DNA of 64,000 bases from Bacteroidaceae bacterium (GTDB lineage Bacteria; Bacteroidota; Bacteroidia; Bacteroidales; Bacteroidaceae), in contig JAGBTN010000021.1 in the NCBI GenBank assembly GCA_017631315.1, forward strand, positions 110,966-174,965. Direction: 5' to 3'. Positions 8,542 through 17,139 of the stretch are shown one piece after another. The notes below the pieces were generated by a model. The model had not been told where the DNA came from. It ran no database searches and saw only the letters and a program-made list of their open reading frames with translations. Both the position numbers and the translations under genes were made by a program. Each line of letters begins with the position of its first letter. Position 1 is the first letter of the stretch.

Positions 8542-11500
8542 AAAGTATCCTCCTTTCTCAGTTGACGCTTAGCATACCATTCGTAGATGATAGGCATCAC
8601 GTAGATGTTAAGTAATGTAGAAGTAAGCAGTCCGCCCAGAACAACCACAGCCATCGGGCTCTGTATCTCGTTGCCGGGCTTGTCGCCATTCAGCACCAGC
8701 GGAATAAGTGCCAGTGCCGAAGTCAGCGCCGTCATCAGTATCGGGTTCAAACGGTCAACGGAGCCACGCACCATAGCCTCGTGCAAAGGCAGACCCTTCT
8801 CCTGCAGACGCTTGTACTCCGACACCAGAAGAATGCCGTTTCGGGTGGCCACACCAAAGAGCGTGATGAAGCCAATGATGGACGGAATACTGATGACACC
8901 CGACGAAGAGAACACCGCCAGCACACCTCCAATAAGAGCCAATGGCAACGAACATAGCACAATGCCCGACAACGAAGCACTGTGAAACTCGCCATAAAGC
9001 AACAGGAAAATCAACAATAAGGAAATAGCCGTGGCAAGAGTCAGCGTGCGAGAAGCACTCTGGGCACTCTCGAACTGACCGCCATACTCTATGCGATAAC
9101 CCTCCGGTAACACAATGCTCTGCTCAATCTCGCGCCGTATGTCGTCCACAACACTCTTGATGTCCCTGCCTGTAGCATTGGCAGAAACCACCAGTTTGCG
9201 TTGCACATTCTCACGCGTAATACTGCTCGGACCACCGGCAGACACAATCTCCGCCACCTCTTCCAGCGGCACCTTGCCTCCATTGCCAGTGTCAATCAAC
9301 GCCTTCCTCACACCATCAATGTCGCTGGTGTACTCCTTGTTCAGCCTAAGAATTACGTCGAAACTGCGTTCACCCTCATAAATATAGGAAAGTTTCTCGC
9401 CCGAAAAAGCCAAATCGACAAACGCATTGAACTCATCAATACCGATGCCATATCTCGCCAAGGCAGCACGATTCGCCCTGATCTGCAACTGAGGCGTCTC
9501 TGTCTGCTGCTCCACAGAAACATCCACCAGACCCTCGATGCCCTCAATGGCAGACTTAATCTGGTTGCCAAGCATAAACATCTTGCTCAAATCCGTACCG
9601 AAAAGTTTTATCGCAATGGCAGCACGCGTGCCGGAAAGCATATGGTCTATGCGGTGACCCAATGGCTGCCCCACCATCGTCACAACCCCCGGAACACCAG
9701 ACAACCTTTCACGCATATCGTTGAACACCTCGTCGCGACTGCGTTCGCCCAACACAAACTGAACATCCAGTTCCGCACCATTAGTAGATTGTGAGTGCTC
9801 GTCCAGTTCACCACGACCGGTGCGGCGGGCAGTACTCACTACTTCCGGAATCTTCAGCAACTCCCTCTCCATCAAATTGCCCAACTCATTGTTCACCTCA
9901 AGCGAAACTCCAGGCTTGGCAACAGCAGAGATCGTAGCCGAACCCTCGTTGAATTCCGGCAGAAAACTCTGTCCCATCGTGAAAAACAAAGCAACAGAAC
10001 AGACAAGCAAGGTCAGCGTGAAAAACATCACCTTCCTTTTGTTTCCAAGAACCCAGTCAAGCGACAAACCATAAGCGACAGAAAGTTTCCGCGTCAGCCA
10101 ACTGTCTTTCTCGTTCTTGCGGAGATACTTCTCGCCCGACAACATCATCCTGCAAAGAAGAGGCGTAACAGTCATCGCCACAATGAGCGACATGAAAAGC
10201 GAAATAATATAAGCAATGCCAAGAGGCTTAAGCATACGTCCCTCCATCCCGGAAAGGAAGAAGAGCGGAACAAAAGCCACCATAATTATGAATGTAGCAT
10301 TAAGAATAGAGGCACGAATCTCCTTCGAAGCCTCAAACACCACACTGAACACACTCTGTCTTTCCGCTTTCGGAAGGGCATGATTCTGCTTCAAACGCTT
10401 GTAAACATTCTCAACATCAATGATCGCATCGTCAACCAAAGAACCAATGGCAATGCACATGCCGCCCAAAGTCATCGTGTTGATATTCATTCCCAGCAAA
10501 TGCAGCACTATGAGGGTTCCAAGTAGAGACAAGGGTATGGCCACAATGGAGATGATGGTTGTTCTAAAACTATTTAGGAAGACAAACAATATGATGATGA
10601 CAAAGATGGCTCCCTCTAATAAGGCCCGACCAACATTGTTCACTGATGTTTCTATAAAGTCGGCCTGTCGGAATATCTTGGTGTCCATTCGTACATCTGG
10701 GGGCAACGATTTCTTTATTTCTTTCAGGTTGTCTTCAATCTTTTGGGTTACCTCCAGAGTATTTATGTTTGGTTGTTTGGATACGGAGAGGATGACGGCC
10801 GGTTGGGCATTCTGCGATGCGTGTCCCATCTTAAGTGCGCTCCCGATGACTACTTCTGCTACATCGGACAAGACGATTGGTGTGCCGTTGATTTCTTTGA
10901 TGAATGATGCTCCGAGTTCTTCTATGTTGTTTGTTCTGGCTATTCCGCGCAGGGCGTATTCGTTGCCAAAGTCTCGGATGACGCTTCCGTCGGAGTTTGA
11001 GCTGAGACTTTTGCCGATGTGTTCCAATTCGGCCATGGTGACGCCGTAGGCACTCATCTTTTGTGGGTCTGCGAGTATTTGGTATTGTTTGTAGTCTCCA
11101 CCGATGATGGTTACTTGCGATACGCCTCCTGTGGCGAGTATGGCGGGTTTGATTACCCAGTCGGCAAGGGTGCGCAGTTCCATCATTGTGGTGCTGTCGG
11201 CTTGTAGTCCAACGAAGAGTATTTCTCCCATGACGCTTGATTGTGGTGCCAGTGTGGGTGTGATGCCTTCTGGCAGGGCGTCGGCGAGTGCGACCATCTT
11301 TTCGCTTACGATTTGTCGTGCTTTGAAGATGTCTGTTCCCCAGTCGAATTCTGTCCACACGAAGGAGAATCCGAAGGTGGATGCTGAGCGTACTCGGCGT
11401 ACGTTGGTGGCTCCGTTGACGGCTGTTTCGATGGGGAATGTGACGAGTCGTTCTACTTCTTCGGTTGCCATGCCGTGTGCGTCTGTCAGGATGACTACGG

Positions 11501-11642
11501 TTGGTGCGGTGAGGTCTGGGAAGACGTCGATGTCCATCTTCTGGGATGAGTATATTCCTCCGAGGATGACGAGTGCTGCTCCGAGTATGACGAGGAGCCG
11601 GTTCTTCAGGGAGAACTGTATGATGTTATTGATGATATTCAT
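8538..11642 (-). CDS. Heavy-metal efflux RND pump (CusA/CzcA family)
   Basis: At 1034 residues this is a full-length inner-membrane proton-driven pump exporting metal cations across the envelope. The N-terminal segment with DVFPDLTAPTV, the twelve-helix layout and the charged TM4 motif GSLVDDAIIDVENV are typical of the HME-RND family. The RIDHMLSG segment aligns with the region where CusA carries one of its Cu/Ag-binding methionines. The metal cannot be named safely; Zn/Co/Cd or Cu/Ag are all possible. It is preceded by the adaptor gene and overlaps the channel gene. Base use changes abruptly near 10.5 kb inside the gene: upstream the coding strand is A/C-rich, downstream G/T-rich, yet the protein is continuous and family-typical on both sides. 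Confidence 0.93.
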   Translation of the reverse strand: MNIINNIIQFSLKNRLLVILGAALVILGGIYSSQKMDIDVFPDLTAPTVVILTDAHGMATEEVERLVTFPIETAVNGATNVRRVRSASTFGFSFVWTEFDWGTDIFKARQIVSEKMVALADALPEGITPTLAPQSSVMGEILFVGLQADSTTMMELRTLADWVIKPAILATGGVSQVTIIGGDYKQYQILADPQKMSAYGVTMAELEHIGKSLSSNSDGSVIRDFGNEYALRGIARTNNIEELGASFIKEINGTPIVLSDVAEVVIGSALKMGHASQNAQPAVILSVSKQPNINTLEVTQKIEDNLKEIKKSLPPDVRMDTKIFRQADFIETSVNNVGRALLEGAIFVIIILFVFLNSFRTTIISIVAIPLSLLGTLIVLHLLGMNINTMTLGGMCIAIGSLVDDAIIDVENVYKRLKQNHALPKAERQSVFSVVFEASKEIRASILNATFIIMVAFVPLFFLSGMEGRMLKPLGIAYIISLFMSLIVAMTVTPLLCRMMLSGEKYLRKNEKDSWLTRKLSVAYGLSLDWVLGNKRKVMFFTLTLLVCSVALFFTMGQSFLPEFNEGSATISAVAKPGVSLEVNNELGNLMERELLKIPEVVSTARRTGRGELDEHSQSTNGAELDVQFVLGERSRDEVFNDMRERLSGVPGVVTMVGQPLGHRIDHMLSGTRAAIAIKLFGTDLSKMFMLGNQIKSAIEGIEGLVDVSVEQQTETPQLQIRANRAALARYGIGIDEFNAFVDLAFSGEKLSYIYEGERSFDVILRLNKEYTSDIDGVRKALIDTGNGGKVPLEEVAEIVSAGGPSSITRENVQRKLVVSANATGRDIKSVVDDIRREIEQSIVLPEGYRIEYGGQFESAQSASRTLTLATAISLLLIFLLLYGEFHSASLSGIVLCSLPLALIGGVLAVFSSSGVISIPSIIGFITLFGVATRNGILLVSEYKRLQEKGLPLHEAMVRGSVDRLNPILMTALTSALALIPLVLNGDKPGNEIQSPMAVVVLGGLLTSTLLNIYVMPIIYEWYAKRQLRKEDTL

Positions 11643-11660
11643 GTTTGGTGCCTCCTTGTG

Positions 11661-13163
11661 TTAGTGTACGTGTCCGGCGTGTGCGTCGAGGGTGTTGGTT
11701 GTTTGTGCCAGTTTTACGAGGATTGCTCCTTTGCTGACTATGCGTTCTCCTGTTTTGATGCCGTTGAGGATGGCTGTTCGTTTGCCGTCGGTGGTTCCTG
11801 CCTTGACTTCTCGTTTTTCGAAGTACTCGGGTGTGAGTTGTACGTACACGAAGTAGTTGCCCATTTCTTCTACGAGTGCGGTGTTTGGGACGGTGATGTT
11901 TTCTTCGGTTCCTGTGGTTTTGATGTAGAGTTCTACGAAGGTTCCGGGCAGGAAGTCTGCGTTGTTTTTTATTTGGTATACGACGGGGAGCAGTGGGTTG
12001 TCTGCGGAGATGGTTTTTCCGTATGAGATGAGTCGTCCGTCGAGTTCTTCGAGTGTGTATGTTTTATTGGAGTTTGTTTGTCGGAAGTTGGCGGAGGTGG
12101 CGTTTTTCAGTGCGTGGTAGTTTCTGGGTTGGAGTTGTGCTTTTACGTAGAGGGTGTTGTTTTTTGTGATGACTGCCAGTGTTTGTCCTGTTTCTACGTA
12201 TTCTCCGTTGCGCACCATGAGTTGTTCTATGTATCCTTCTGTTGGTGTGGATATGGTTTGTTGGTTGTTGGCGAAGGTGCGTTTCAGGTTGTTGTATGAG
12301 GCTTCGGCTGTGTCGAAGTTGTGTTTTGCCTGTAGGAGTTCGCTTTCCGAGACGATTTGTTCTTCGAAGAGTTGGCTTTTGCGTTCGTATTCTTTCTTGG
12401 CGAGGTTGTAGTTGCTCTCTGTTTCTTGGTATCGGAGGGCGAGGTTGTTGTCTGCCAGGTCTCCGCCGGAGATGTGGAAGAGTGTTTGTCCTTTGGCTAC
12501 GGATGTGCCTTCTGTGATGTGTTTGTTGTTGGTGAATGTGACGATGCCGCAGCCTTTTGCGCTGATGATGTGTTGGCCGCTTTGGGTGGGTTCTATGCGT
12601 GCCATTGTGCGGATGGTCTTGCCCAGGAGTTCTTTTCGGCATTCTTCGGTGGCGAAGTCCACTTTCCAGCTCATTTCTTTGCTGAAGGCTACGCCGTTGC
12701 TGCTTGTGGCTGTCTTGCTGGCGGCGTCGTGGTTGGCGTCGTGTTCATTGTCGAAGACGCGGATGTTGTCGATGGTGAGCCGTGATGTTCCGCTGTCGGT
12801 TTCCACGTCGAGGCACATCTTTGCGTTGCCTTTGGCTGTGGGTGTGATGGCGAGGCTGTATATGCCGGGCTGCGATGGGGTGTCGGCGGTTTGGCTGACG
12901 CTGTGGTTTCCGGTGTTGAGGCTGAGTGTTACTTTGCCTTTCTGCAGAGGTTTGAAGTTGTCGAGGTGTGTGAGGTGGACCAGAATGTTGCTTTCTTGTC
13001 CCACCACCAGCGGTGTTGCTTCGGCATAGGCTTCGAGCCTGTCGTTGTAGGCCGTCAGTTGCAGTTTGTCCTCGTGGGTGTGTGTGTCGTGCGTATGCGT
13101 ATGGGTATGTACGCATGCCGTCAGTGCTAGCAGTGTCAGTGCCAGCATGATTGTTCTGTTCAT
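11661..13163 (-). CDS. RND periplasmic adaptor lipoprotein with His-rich ends (CusB/CzcB type)
   Basis: The 500-residue adaptor joins the pump to the outer-membrane channel. A lipobox (LTAC) places the mature Cys at about residue 17, so it is a lipoprotein. Directly after it comes a run of alternating His/Thr (HTHTHTHDTHTHE), and the C-terminus ends with HAGHVH; both look like metal-sensing or metal-handing sequences. Between them are an immunoglobulin-like N-terminal domain (roughly 35-135), the lipoyl/coiled-coil hairpin (about 200-330) and the beta-barrel and membrane-proximal domains. It lies 18 bp upstream of the pump gene. The double His-rich ends support zinc, cobalt, nickel or copper as substrate. 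Confidence 0.9.
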   Translation of the reverse strand: MNRTIMLALTLLALTACVHTHTHTHDTHTHEDKLQLTAYNDRLEAYAEATPLVVGQESNILVHLTHLDNFKPLQKGKVTLSLNTGNHSVSQTADTPSQPGIYSLAITPTAKGNAKMCLDVETDSGTSRLTIDNIRVFDNEHDANHDAASKTATSSNGVAFSKEMSWKVDFATEECRKELLGKTIRTMARIEPTQSGQHIISAKGCGIVTFTNNKHITEGTSVAKGQTLFHISGGDLADNNLALRYQETESNYNLAKKEYERKSQLFEEQIVSESELLQAKHNFDTAEASYNNLKRTFANNQQTISTPTEGYIEQLMVRNGEYVETGQTLAVITKNNTLYVKAQLQPRNYHALKNATSANFRQTNSNKTYTLEELDGRLISYGKTISADNPLLPVVYQIKNNADFLPGTFVELYIKTTGTEENITVPNTALVEEMGNYFVYVQLTPEYFEKREVKAGTTDGKRTAILNGIKTGERIVSKGAILVKLAQTTNTLDAHAGHVH

Positions 13164-13177
13164 GGTTGTGATGTTTT

Positions 13178-13275
13178 TTGTTGATTTACCAGTGTTGTTT
13201 ACAAGAAGATACGCCTTTCTGCATCAGAGGCTCGCGGGGAGTCTGATGGGCGATGTGGCATGGGTAAATCAACAA
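13178..13275. repeat. 13-bp perfect inverted repeat upstream of the adaptor gene
   Basis: TTGTTGATTTACC at 13178-13190 is the reverse complement of GGTAAATCAACAA at 13263-13275, with 72 bp between. The distal arm includes the TGA stop of the His-rich gene (13269-13271); the proximal arm ends 14 bp before the adaptor ATG at 13163. In RNA this would fold into a long stem just before the adaptor start. Confidence 0.7.
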
Positions 13276-13721
13276 TGTGGCGGAGCGCGGAGCCCGTTGG
13301 AAAGAATACAGGCACGGGGCAGACGGTCAGCCTGCTTGCAACAGGTGTCGGTCGGTTTTTTGGGTAGCCGTGGAGCCTCGAAGGCTTGGCCGGCAGCGTC
13401 GCAGACGAACAGCGTGATGTCGTCCACGCCTTGGTCTATGGAGCATTGTCCCGGTCCTTTTTCGCGAAACGACACCAGCAGCGTCTCGTTCAGCAGGCAG
13501 TCTTCCGACTGGTGGCTGTAGCAGTGGCAGCCGTAGTCGTCGTTTCCGTACTGGTGATGCAGGTGGGGGTGGCAATGCGAATGTTGCTCGTGGCCGAAGA
13601 TGCCCATGAGGCCGAAGATGGCAACCACCTTTTTGTCATGATGATGATGGGGAATGACAGCATGTGCCAACAAACAGATGTTGGCAAGGATTATAAAGAA
13701 AAGAGCTGCAGTTTTTCTCAT
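13269..13721 (-). CDS. Small His-rich exported protein (DUF6769-like)
   Basis: A 150-residue protein with an N-terminal hydrophobic signal or anchor (about residues 5-22) followed at once by IPHHHHDKK, then a HEQHSHCHPHLHH cluster and several Cys. It is the first gene of the metal efflux operon, under a good promoter. I believe short proteins of this kind beside Bacteroidetes CusA-type pumps are now called DUF6769, but that is from memory. A periplasmic metal buffer or chaperone feeding the adaptor is a reasonable inference from its composition and position; no enzyme motif is visible. It is separated from the adaptor gene by about 105 bp containing the inverted repeat. Confidence 0.75.
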   Translation of the reverse strand: MRKTAALFFIILANICLLAHAVIPHHHHDKKVVAIFGLMGIFGHEQHSHCHPHLHHQYGNDDYGCHCYSHQSEDCLLNETLLVSFREKGPGQCSIDQGVDDITLFVCDAAGQAFEAPRLPKKPTDTCCKQADRLPRACILSNGLRAPPHC

Positions 13722-13741
13722 CTATCCGTTTAATGACCCTG

Positions 13742-13772
13742 CAAAATTACTAATAATAGCCGATACTGCAAA
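13742..13772 (-). promoter_or_regulatory. Promoter of the metal efflux operon
   Basis: On the minus strand TTTG (13769-13772) is followed after 19 bp by TAATTTTG (13742-13749). Both the boxes and the spacing fit the Bacteroidetes TTTG/TAnnTTTG promoter. The ATG at 13721 lies 20 bp further on. It is the cleanest promoter in the window. Confidence 0.7.
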
Positions 13773-13911
13773 GCCGGGAACAATAAAAAATGTTAATCTC
13801 CTCCGTTTGAAATGCAGACTCCTCCCGAAGCCATCAAAACAGAGAGGCAGCCCCGTGGATTCGTCTGTCAGTAAGGCTCTTGCATACGCCCCAAACCATC
13901 TCACCAAAACT

Positions 13912-13999
13912 GGTTAACCATTATTGCCAAAAGGGTTAACCATTATCGATGGAAAGGTTAAGCATTATTGCCCGAAAGGTTAACCATTCCGGCGGACAT
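13912..13999. repeat. 22-bp phased repeat array (4 units)
   Basis: Units begin at 13912, 13934, 13956 and 13978. Slot words are GGTTAACC, GGTTAACC, GGTTAAGC and GGTTAACC. Tails resemble ATTATTGCCNNAAA, the last being ATTCCGGCGGACAT. The array lies between the efflux promoter and the tRNA terminator; the remaining ~110 bp upstream of it (13773-13911) holds nothing I recognise. Confidence 0.85.
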
Positions 14000-14035
14000 C
14001 GTCTGCGGGGGCTCAGAAAGAGGTTGCGGGTAAAA

Positions 14036-14067
14036 CAAAAAGGACCTCGCATTGCGAAGTCCTTTTG
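14036..14067 (-). terminator. Intrinsic terminator of the tRNA unit
   Basis: On the minus strand AAAAGGACTTCGC pairs with GCGAGGTCCTTTT around a small loop and is followed by TTGTTTT. It starts right after the 3' end of tRNA-Glu. Confidence 0.85.
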
Positions 14068-14139
14068 TAGCGCCTACGGGAATCGAACCCGTGTTCCATG
14101 CGTGAGAGGCATGTGTCCTAGCCGCTAGACGAAAGCGCC
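14068..14139 (-). tRNA. tRNA-Glu (anticodon CTC)
   Basis: The 72-nt sequence folds into a full cloverleaf: acceptor GGCGCTT with AGGCGCT, D arm GTCTAGCGGCTAGGAC, anticodon stem CATGC/GCATG with loop CTCTCAC, and T arm ACGGGTTCGATTCCCGT. The anticodon CTC (plus-strand 14104-14106) reads GAG. CCA is not encoded. It is transcribed together with the tRNA-Ser just upstream and stops at the adjacent terminator. Confidence 0.95.
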
Positions 14140-14152
14140 ATCAAAATGTTTG

Positions 14153-14239
14153 CGGAAGCTGGGGGATTCGAACCCCCGGTACGGTAACCCGTACGTCAGT
14201 TTAGCAAACTGGTGGTTTCAGCCACTCACCCAAACTTCC
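14153..14239 (-). tRNA. tRNA-Ser (anticodon GCT)
   Basis: The 87-nt sequence has acceptor GGAAGTT with AGCTTCC, anticodon loop TTGCTAA with GCT (plus strand 14203-14205) and the long class II variable arm (ACGTACGGGTTACCGTAC). It reads AGC and AGT serine codons. CCA is not encoded. A 13-bp gap separates it from tRNA-Glu. Confidence 0.95.
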
Positions 14240-14347
14240 TTCCAGTATAAAAGACCGAAGCAGCCTCGAAAACGCCCTCCGTTCTCTTGTTGCGGTGCAA
14301 AGGTAGAGTTTTTTTGCGAACCACGCAAGCATTTGCGGATTTTTTTG

Positions 14348-14355
14348 TAACTTTG
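14348..14355 (+). promoter_or_regulatory. -7 box of the ketoisomerase gene
   Basis: TAACTTTG matches TAnnTTTG; it stands only 18 bp before the ATG at 14374, so the leader would be very short. No properly spaced -33 TTG is seen. Confidence 0.4.
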
Positions 14356-14373
14356 TGCAGAAAAACTTGAAAA

Positions 14374-14826
14374 ATGTGCCCTGATACATCAATCCGGCTC
14401 CCCAAAGGATGCTCCATCGTACAGCTGCCAAACATTTCCGACACACGCGGAAGTCTCGCCTTTGCCGAGGCAGAACGACATGTGCCGTTCGCCATCCGAC
14501 GCATCTTCTGGACCTACAAGGTGCAGAACAACAGCCTGCGCGGCGACCACGCACACCGCACCTGCGAAATGGTGCTCTTCCCCATCGGAGGAAGTTTCGA
14601 TATCGAACTGGACGACGGCACAAGCAAAGTGCTCCTCCACATGGACGATGCCAGCCGGGGCGTTTATATCCCCCCCCTGGTGTGGTGCAGATTGATGAAC
14701 TTCACAGAGAACGCAGCCTGCATCAGCCTCGCCTCCGAAGAATATTCGGCAGAGGACTACATACACGACTACAACGAATTCAAGGCCTTGGCCAGCGCAG
14801 AAGACACAGCACAACAAAGGCAGTAA
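14374..14826 (+). CDS. dTDP-4-keto-6-deoxyhexose 3,4-ketoisomerase (FdtA/QdtA/WxcM-like cupin)
   Basis: The 150-residue single cupin matches the FdtA/QdtA group, which turns dTDP-4-keto-6-deoxy-glucose into the 3-keto isomer before transamination. Family motifs are visible: PNISDTRGSLAFAE near 19-32, RRIFWTYKV, the conserved RGDHAH (56-61), the beta strand GGSFDIELDDG, and YIPPLVW near 97-103. Whether it makes the galacto (Fuc3N) or gluco (Qui3N) form cannot be told from sequence alone. It is followed 27 bp later by the fused acyltransferase-aminotransferase, the next steps of the pathway. dTDP-glucose synthesis genes are not in the window. Confidence 0.88.
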   Translation: MCPDTSIRLPKGCSIVQLPNISDTRGSLAFAEAERHVPFAIRRIFWTYKVQNNSLRGDHAHRTCEMVLFPIGGSFDIELDDGTSKVLLHMDDASRGVYIPPLVWCRLMNFTENAACISLASEEYSAEDYIHDYNEFKALASAEDTAQQRQ

Positions 14827-14853
14827 CACATCTTCCTTCAGTCAGCATACAGG

Positions 14854-16983
14854 ATGATAACCATAATACCTTATTCCATAAACAGGAAAGAAACCTGGGA
14901 TGCGTTCGTCGAAAGTTCCAAAAACGGAACATTCCTCCTAAAACGCAACTTCATGGACTACCACAGCGACCGCTTCTTCGACTGCTCACTACTCGTCTAT
15001 GCCGGCATCTCGCCAGACGGAGAGTTCAAGGAAAGCGGCCTGACAACCAAAGATCTCGTGGCCGTCTTCCCCGCCAACTGGGACAAAGAAAACCAAACAG
15101 TCTATTCCCACCAAGGCCTGACCTATGGCGGACTGCTCGTATTGCCCGAGGTGACACAGAAAGAAGTCTTGGACATGATGCAAGCCATACTGCAGTACTA
15201 TCGCGACTACATGCAGGCAGTGCGTCTTGTTTACAAACCCATACCATATATATATAGCAGCGTTCCTTCAGGCGAGGAGCTCTACGCCCTCTTCCGTGCA
15301 GGAGCCAGACTGACACGCAGACTGGTGAGCACCTGCGTCTCCATGCGCAATCCCATGAAGATGGCCACCCTACGCATGCGACAAGCACGCAAGGCAGTCG
15401 ACCACGGCTTCTACATCGACCGCATAATCGAAGGAGACATCGAAACACTTCGAGAGTACTGGACTCTGCTCGAGGGCGTGCTCGAGAAGTATCACAACGC
15501 ACGTCCCACACACACATTGCAGGAGATGGCACTGCTGATGAGCCAGTTCCCCAAGAACATACGCCTGTATATCGTCCGACATGAAAAGCGCATCGTAGCC
15601 GGCGTCGTAGTCTTCGAGTGTCGCAAAGTAGCACATGTGCAGTACATAGCCAGCGGCGAAGAAGGGCGCACATACGGTGCACTCGACCTGCTCTTCCGTC
15701 ATCTCATCAACGAACGCTATAAGCAGTACGACTACGTCGACTTCGGAACCTCCAACGAAGATGGTGGACGATACCTGAACGAGGGGCTCATCCATCAGAA
15801 AGAAGGCTTCGGAGGTCGCGCAGTATGTTATGATACTTACGAAGTAAACATCAGTTCTCTTTCTTCTGGCGAAGGCGATGTCAAGTATCTCGACCTGAAA
15901 CGTCTGAACGAAAGCTTCGAGCCGGAACTGACTGCAGAAGTGGCAAGAGTCGTACAAGGCGGATGGTATCTGCTGGGAAAGGAGAACGAACGATTCGGAA
16001 AGGCATTCGCCGACTACTGCGGAGCAAGGTTCTGTGTGCCGACTGGCAACGGCTTGGATGCACTAACCATGATACTTTCGGCCTACAAGCAACTGCATGG
16101 CTGGGCCGATGATGCTGAAGTTATAGTCCCGTCCAACACCTATATTGCCAGCATCCTTGCGGTGAGTCGGGCAGGATTGCAGCCTGTGTTGTGCGAACCC
16201 CGACTGGAAGACTATCTCATTAACCCTGATTTCATAGAAGATCTCATCACGGAGCGCACCAAAGCCATTATGGTTGTGCATCTCTACGGCCGTGTTTGCG
16301 ACATGAAACCCATCATGGCAATTGCCGGCAGGCATGGCCTGAAGGTTGTGGAAGATGTGGCACAGGCTCATGGTGTCCTTTACGATGGTGTTCGTGCCGG
16401 TCATCTTGCCGACGCGGCAGGCATTAGTTTCTATCCGGGAAAGAACCTTGGTGCGCTGGGCGATGCCGGTTGTGTGACGACTGACGACGAGGCTTTGGCG
16501 AATTATGTGCGTGCGATGGCGAATTATGGGAGCCAGGAAAAGTATCTGAATATGATGAAGGGATTGAACAGTCGCATGGACGAGATACAGGCTGCGGTGT
16601 TGTGCTTGAAGTTAAAGCGTTTGGATGCCGACAACGAGGCGCGCCGCAAGGTGGCTCAAGCCTACAGTGAGGGCATCAGGAATCCTTTGATTACTTTGCC
16701 TGTGATGCCTGCCGAGCCTTCGCAAAATGTGTGGCATGTTTATCCCATCCGTACGCCGGAGCGCAATCATTTGCGTGAGTATCTTTCTCGTGAGGGCATA
16801 GAGACGATGGTTCATTATCCGCTTCCGCCGCACAAGCAGCAGGCTTATGGCGAGTGGAACGACCGTACTTATCGCATCAGCGAGCGTATTCATCGGGAGA
16901 TTTTGTCGTTGCCGATGTCGCCTGTGATGTCGGACGAGGAGGTTCGTCGTGTTGTTGATGTTCTGAACGCGTACAGTTTGTAG
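14854..16983 (+). CDS. Fusion: GNAT/FemAB-like acyltransferase + DegT/DnrJ/EryC1/StrS sugar aminotransferase
   Basis: A single 709-residue frame joins two proteins. Residues 1-335 resemble the FemAB-like GNAT proteins of Bacteroidetes ([12 protein letters not shown] near 83-94, [15 protein letters not shown] near 241-255, [19 protein letters not shown] near 294-312). Residues from about 343 to the end form a PLP sugar aminotransferase of the FdtB/QdtB group: [19 protein letters not shown] (D501, Q504) and the Schiff-base lysine K530 in [15 protein letters not shown]. With the upstream ketoisomerase this would make a dTDP-3-amino-3,6-dideoxyhexose, and the front domain would N-acylate it or use the product. 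The linker (SSLSSGEGD) is short. Coding-strand base use shifts from A/C-rich to G/T-rich around 15.9-16.1 kb, inside the aminotransferase half and not at the fusion joint. Confidence 0.88.
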   Translation: MITIIPYSINRKETWDAFVESSKNGTFLLKRNFMDYHSDRFFDCSLLVYAGISPDGEFKESGLTTKDLVAVFPANWDKENQTVYSHQGLTYGGLLVLPEVTQKEVLDMMQAILQYYRDYMQAVRLVYKPIPYIYSSVPSGEELYALFRAGARLTRRLVSTCVSMRNPMKMATLRMRQARKAVDHGFYIDRIIEGDIETLREYWTLLEGVLEKYHNARPTHTLQEMALLMSQFPKNIRLYIVRHEKRIVAGVVVFECRKVAHVQYIASGEEGRTYGALDLLFRHLINERYKQYDYVDFGTSNEDGGRYLNEGLIHQKEGFGGRAVCYDTYEVNISSLSSGEGDVKYLDLKRLNESFEPELTAEVARVVQGGWYLLGKENERFGKAFADYCGARFCVPTGNGLDALTMILSAYKQLHGWADDAEVIVPSNTYIASILAVSRAGLQPVLCEPRLEDYLINPDFIEDLITERTKAIMVVHLYGRVCDMKPIMAIAGRHGLKVVEDVAQAHGVLYDGVRAGHLADAAGISFYPGKNLGALGDAGCVTTDDEALANYVRAMANYGSQEKYLNMMKGLNSRMDEIQAAVLCLKLKRLDADNEARRKVAQAYSEGIRNPLITLPVMPAEPSQNVWHVYPIRTPERNHLREYLSREGIETMVHYPLPPHKQQAYGEWNDRTYRISERIHREILSLPMSPVMSDEEVRRVVDVLNAYSL

Positions 16984-17056
16984 TTTGTTTTGTTTGTCTG
17001 CCATGCTATTCTCGAGCGGGAGGGTGGTGTGTTGTGGACTGGGTATATAAAAGTAT

Positions 17057-17086
17057 GAAGGGCATTGCCTCACGGCAACGCCCTTC
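17057..17086. terminator. Bidirectional terminator between the aminotransferase fusion and rpsP
   Basis: GAAGGGC-ATTGCC pairs with GGCAACGCCCTTC around TCAC. The two genes converge here; a T-rich run follows on the minus side (ATACTTTTATAT). Confidence 0.75.
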
Positions 17087-17139
17087 TGTTTGGTTGGTTG
17101 GAAAAAGTCTAATTGAAATAATGGTTTGTGATTGATGTG

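Noticed and set aside
13912-13999. CRISPR array
   Set aside because: Short regular repeats first suggested CRISPR, but units are contiguous 22-mers without unique spacers, number only four to six, vary from unit to unit, and no cas gene is in the window.
14341-14373. -33 TTTG boxes 12-13 bp before several -7 boxes (also near 27549, 40586 and 50142)
   Set aside because: The spacing is too short for the known 19-21 bp Bacteroidetes arrangement and the word is common in AT-rich DNA, so I list only the -7 boxes.
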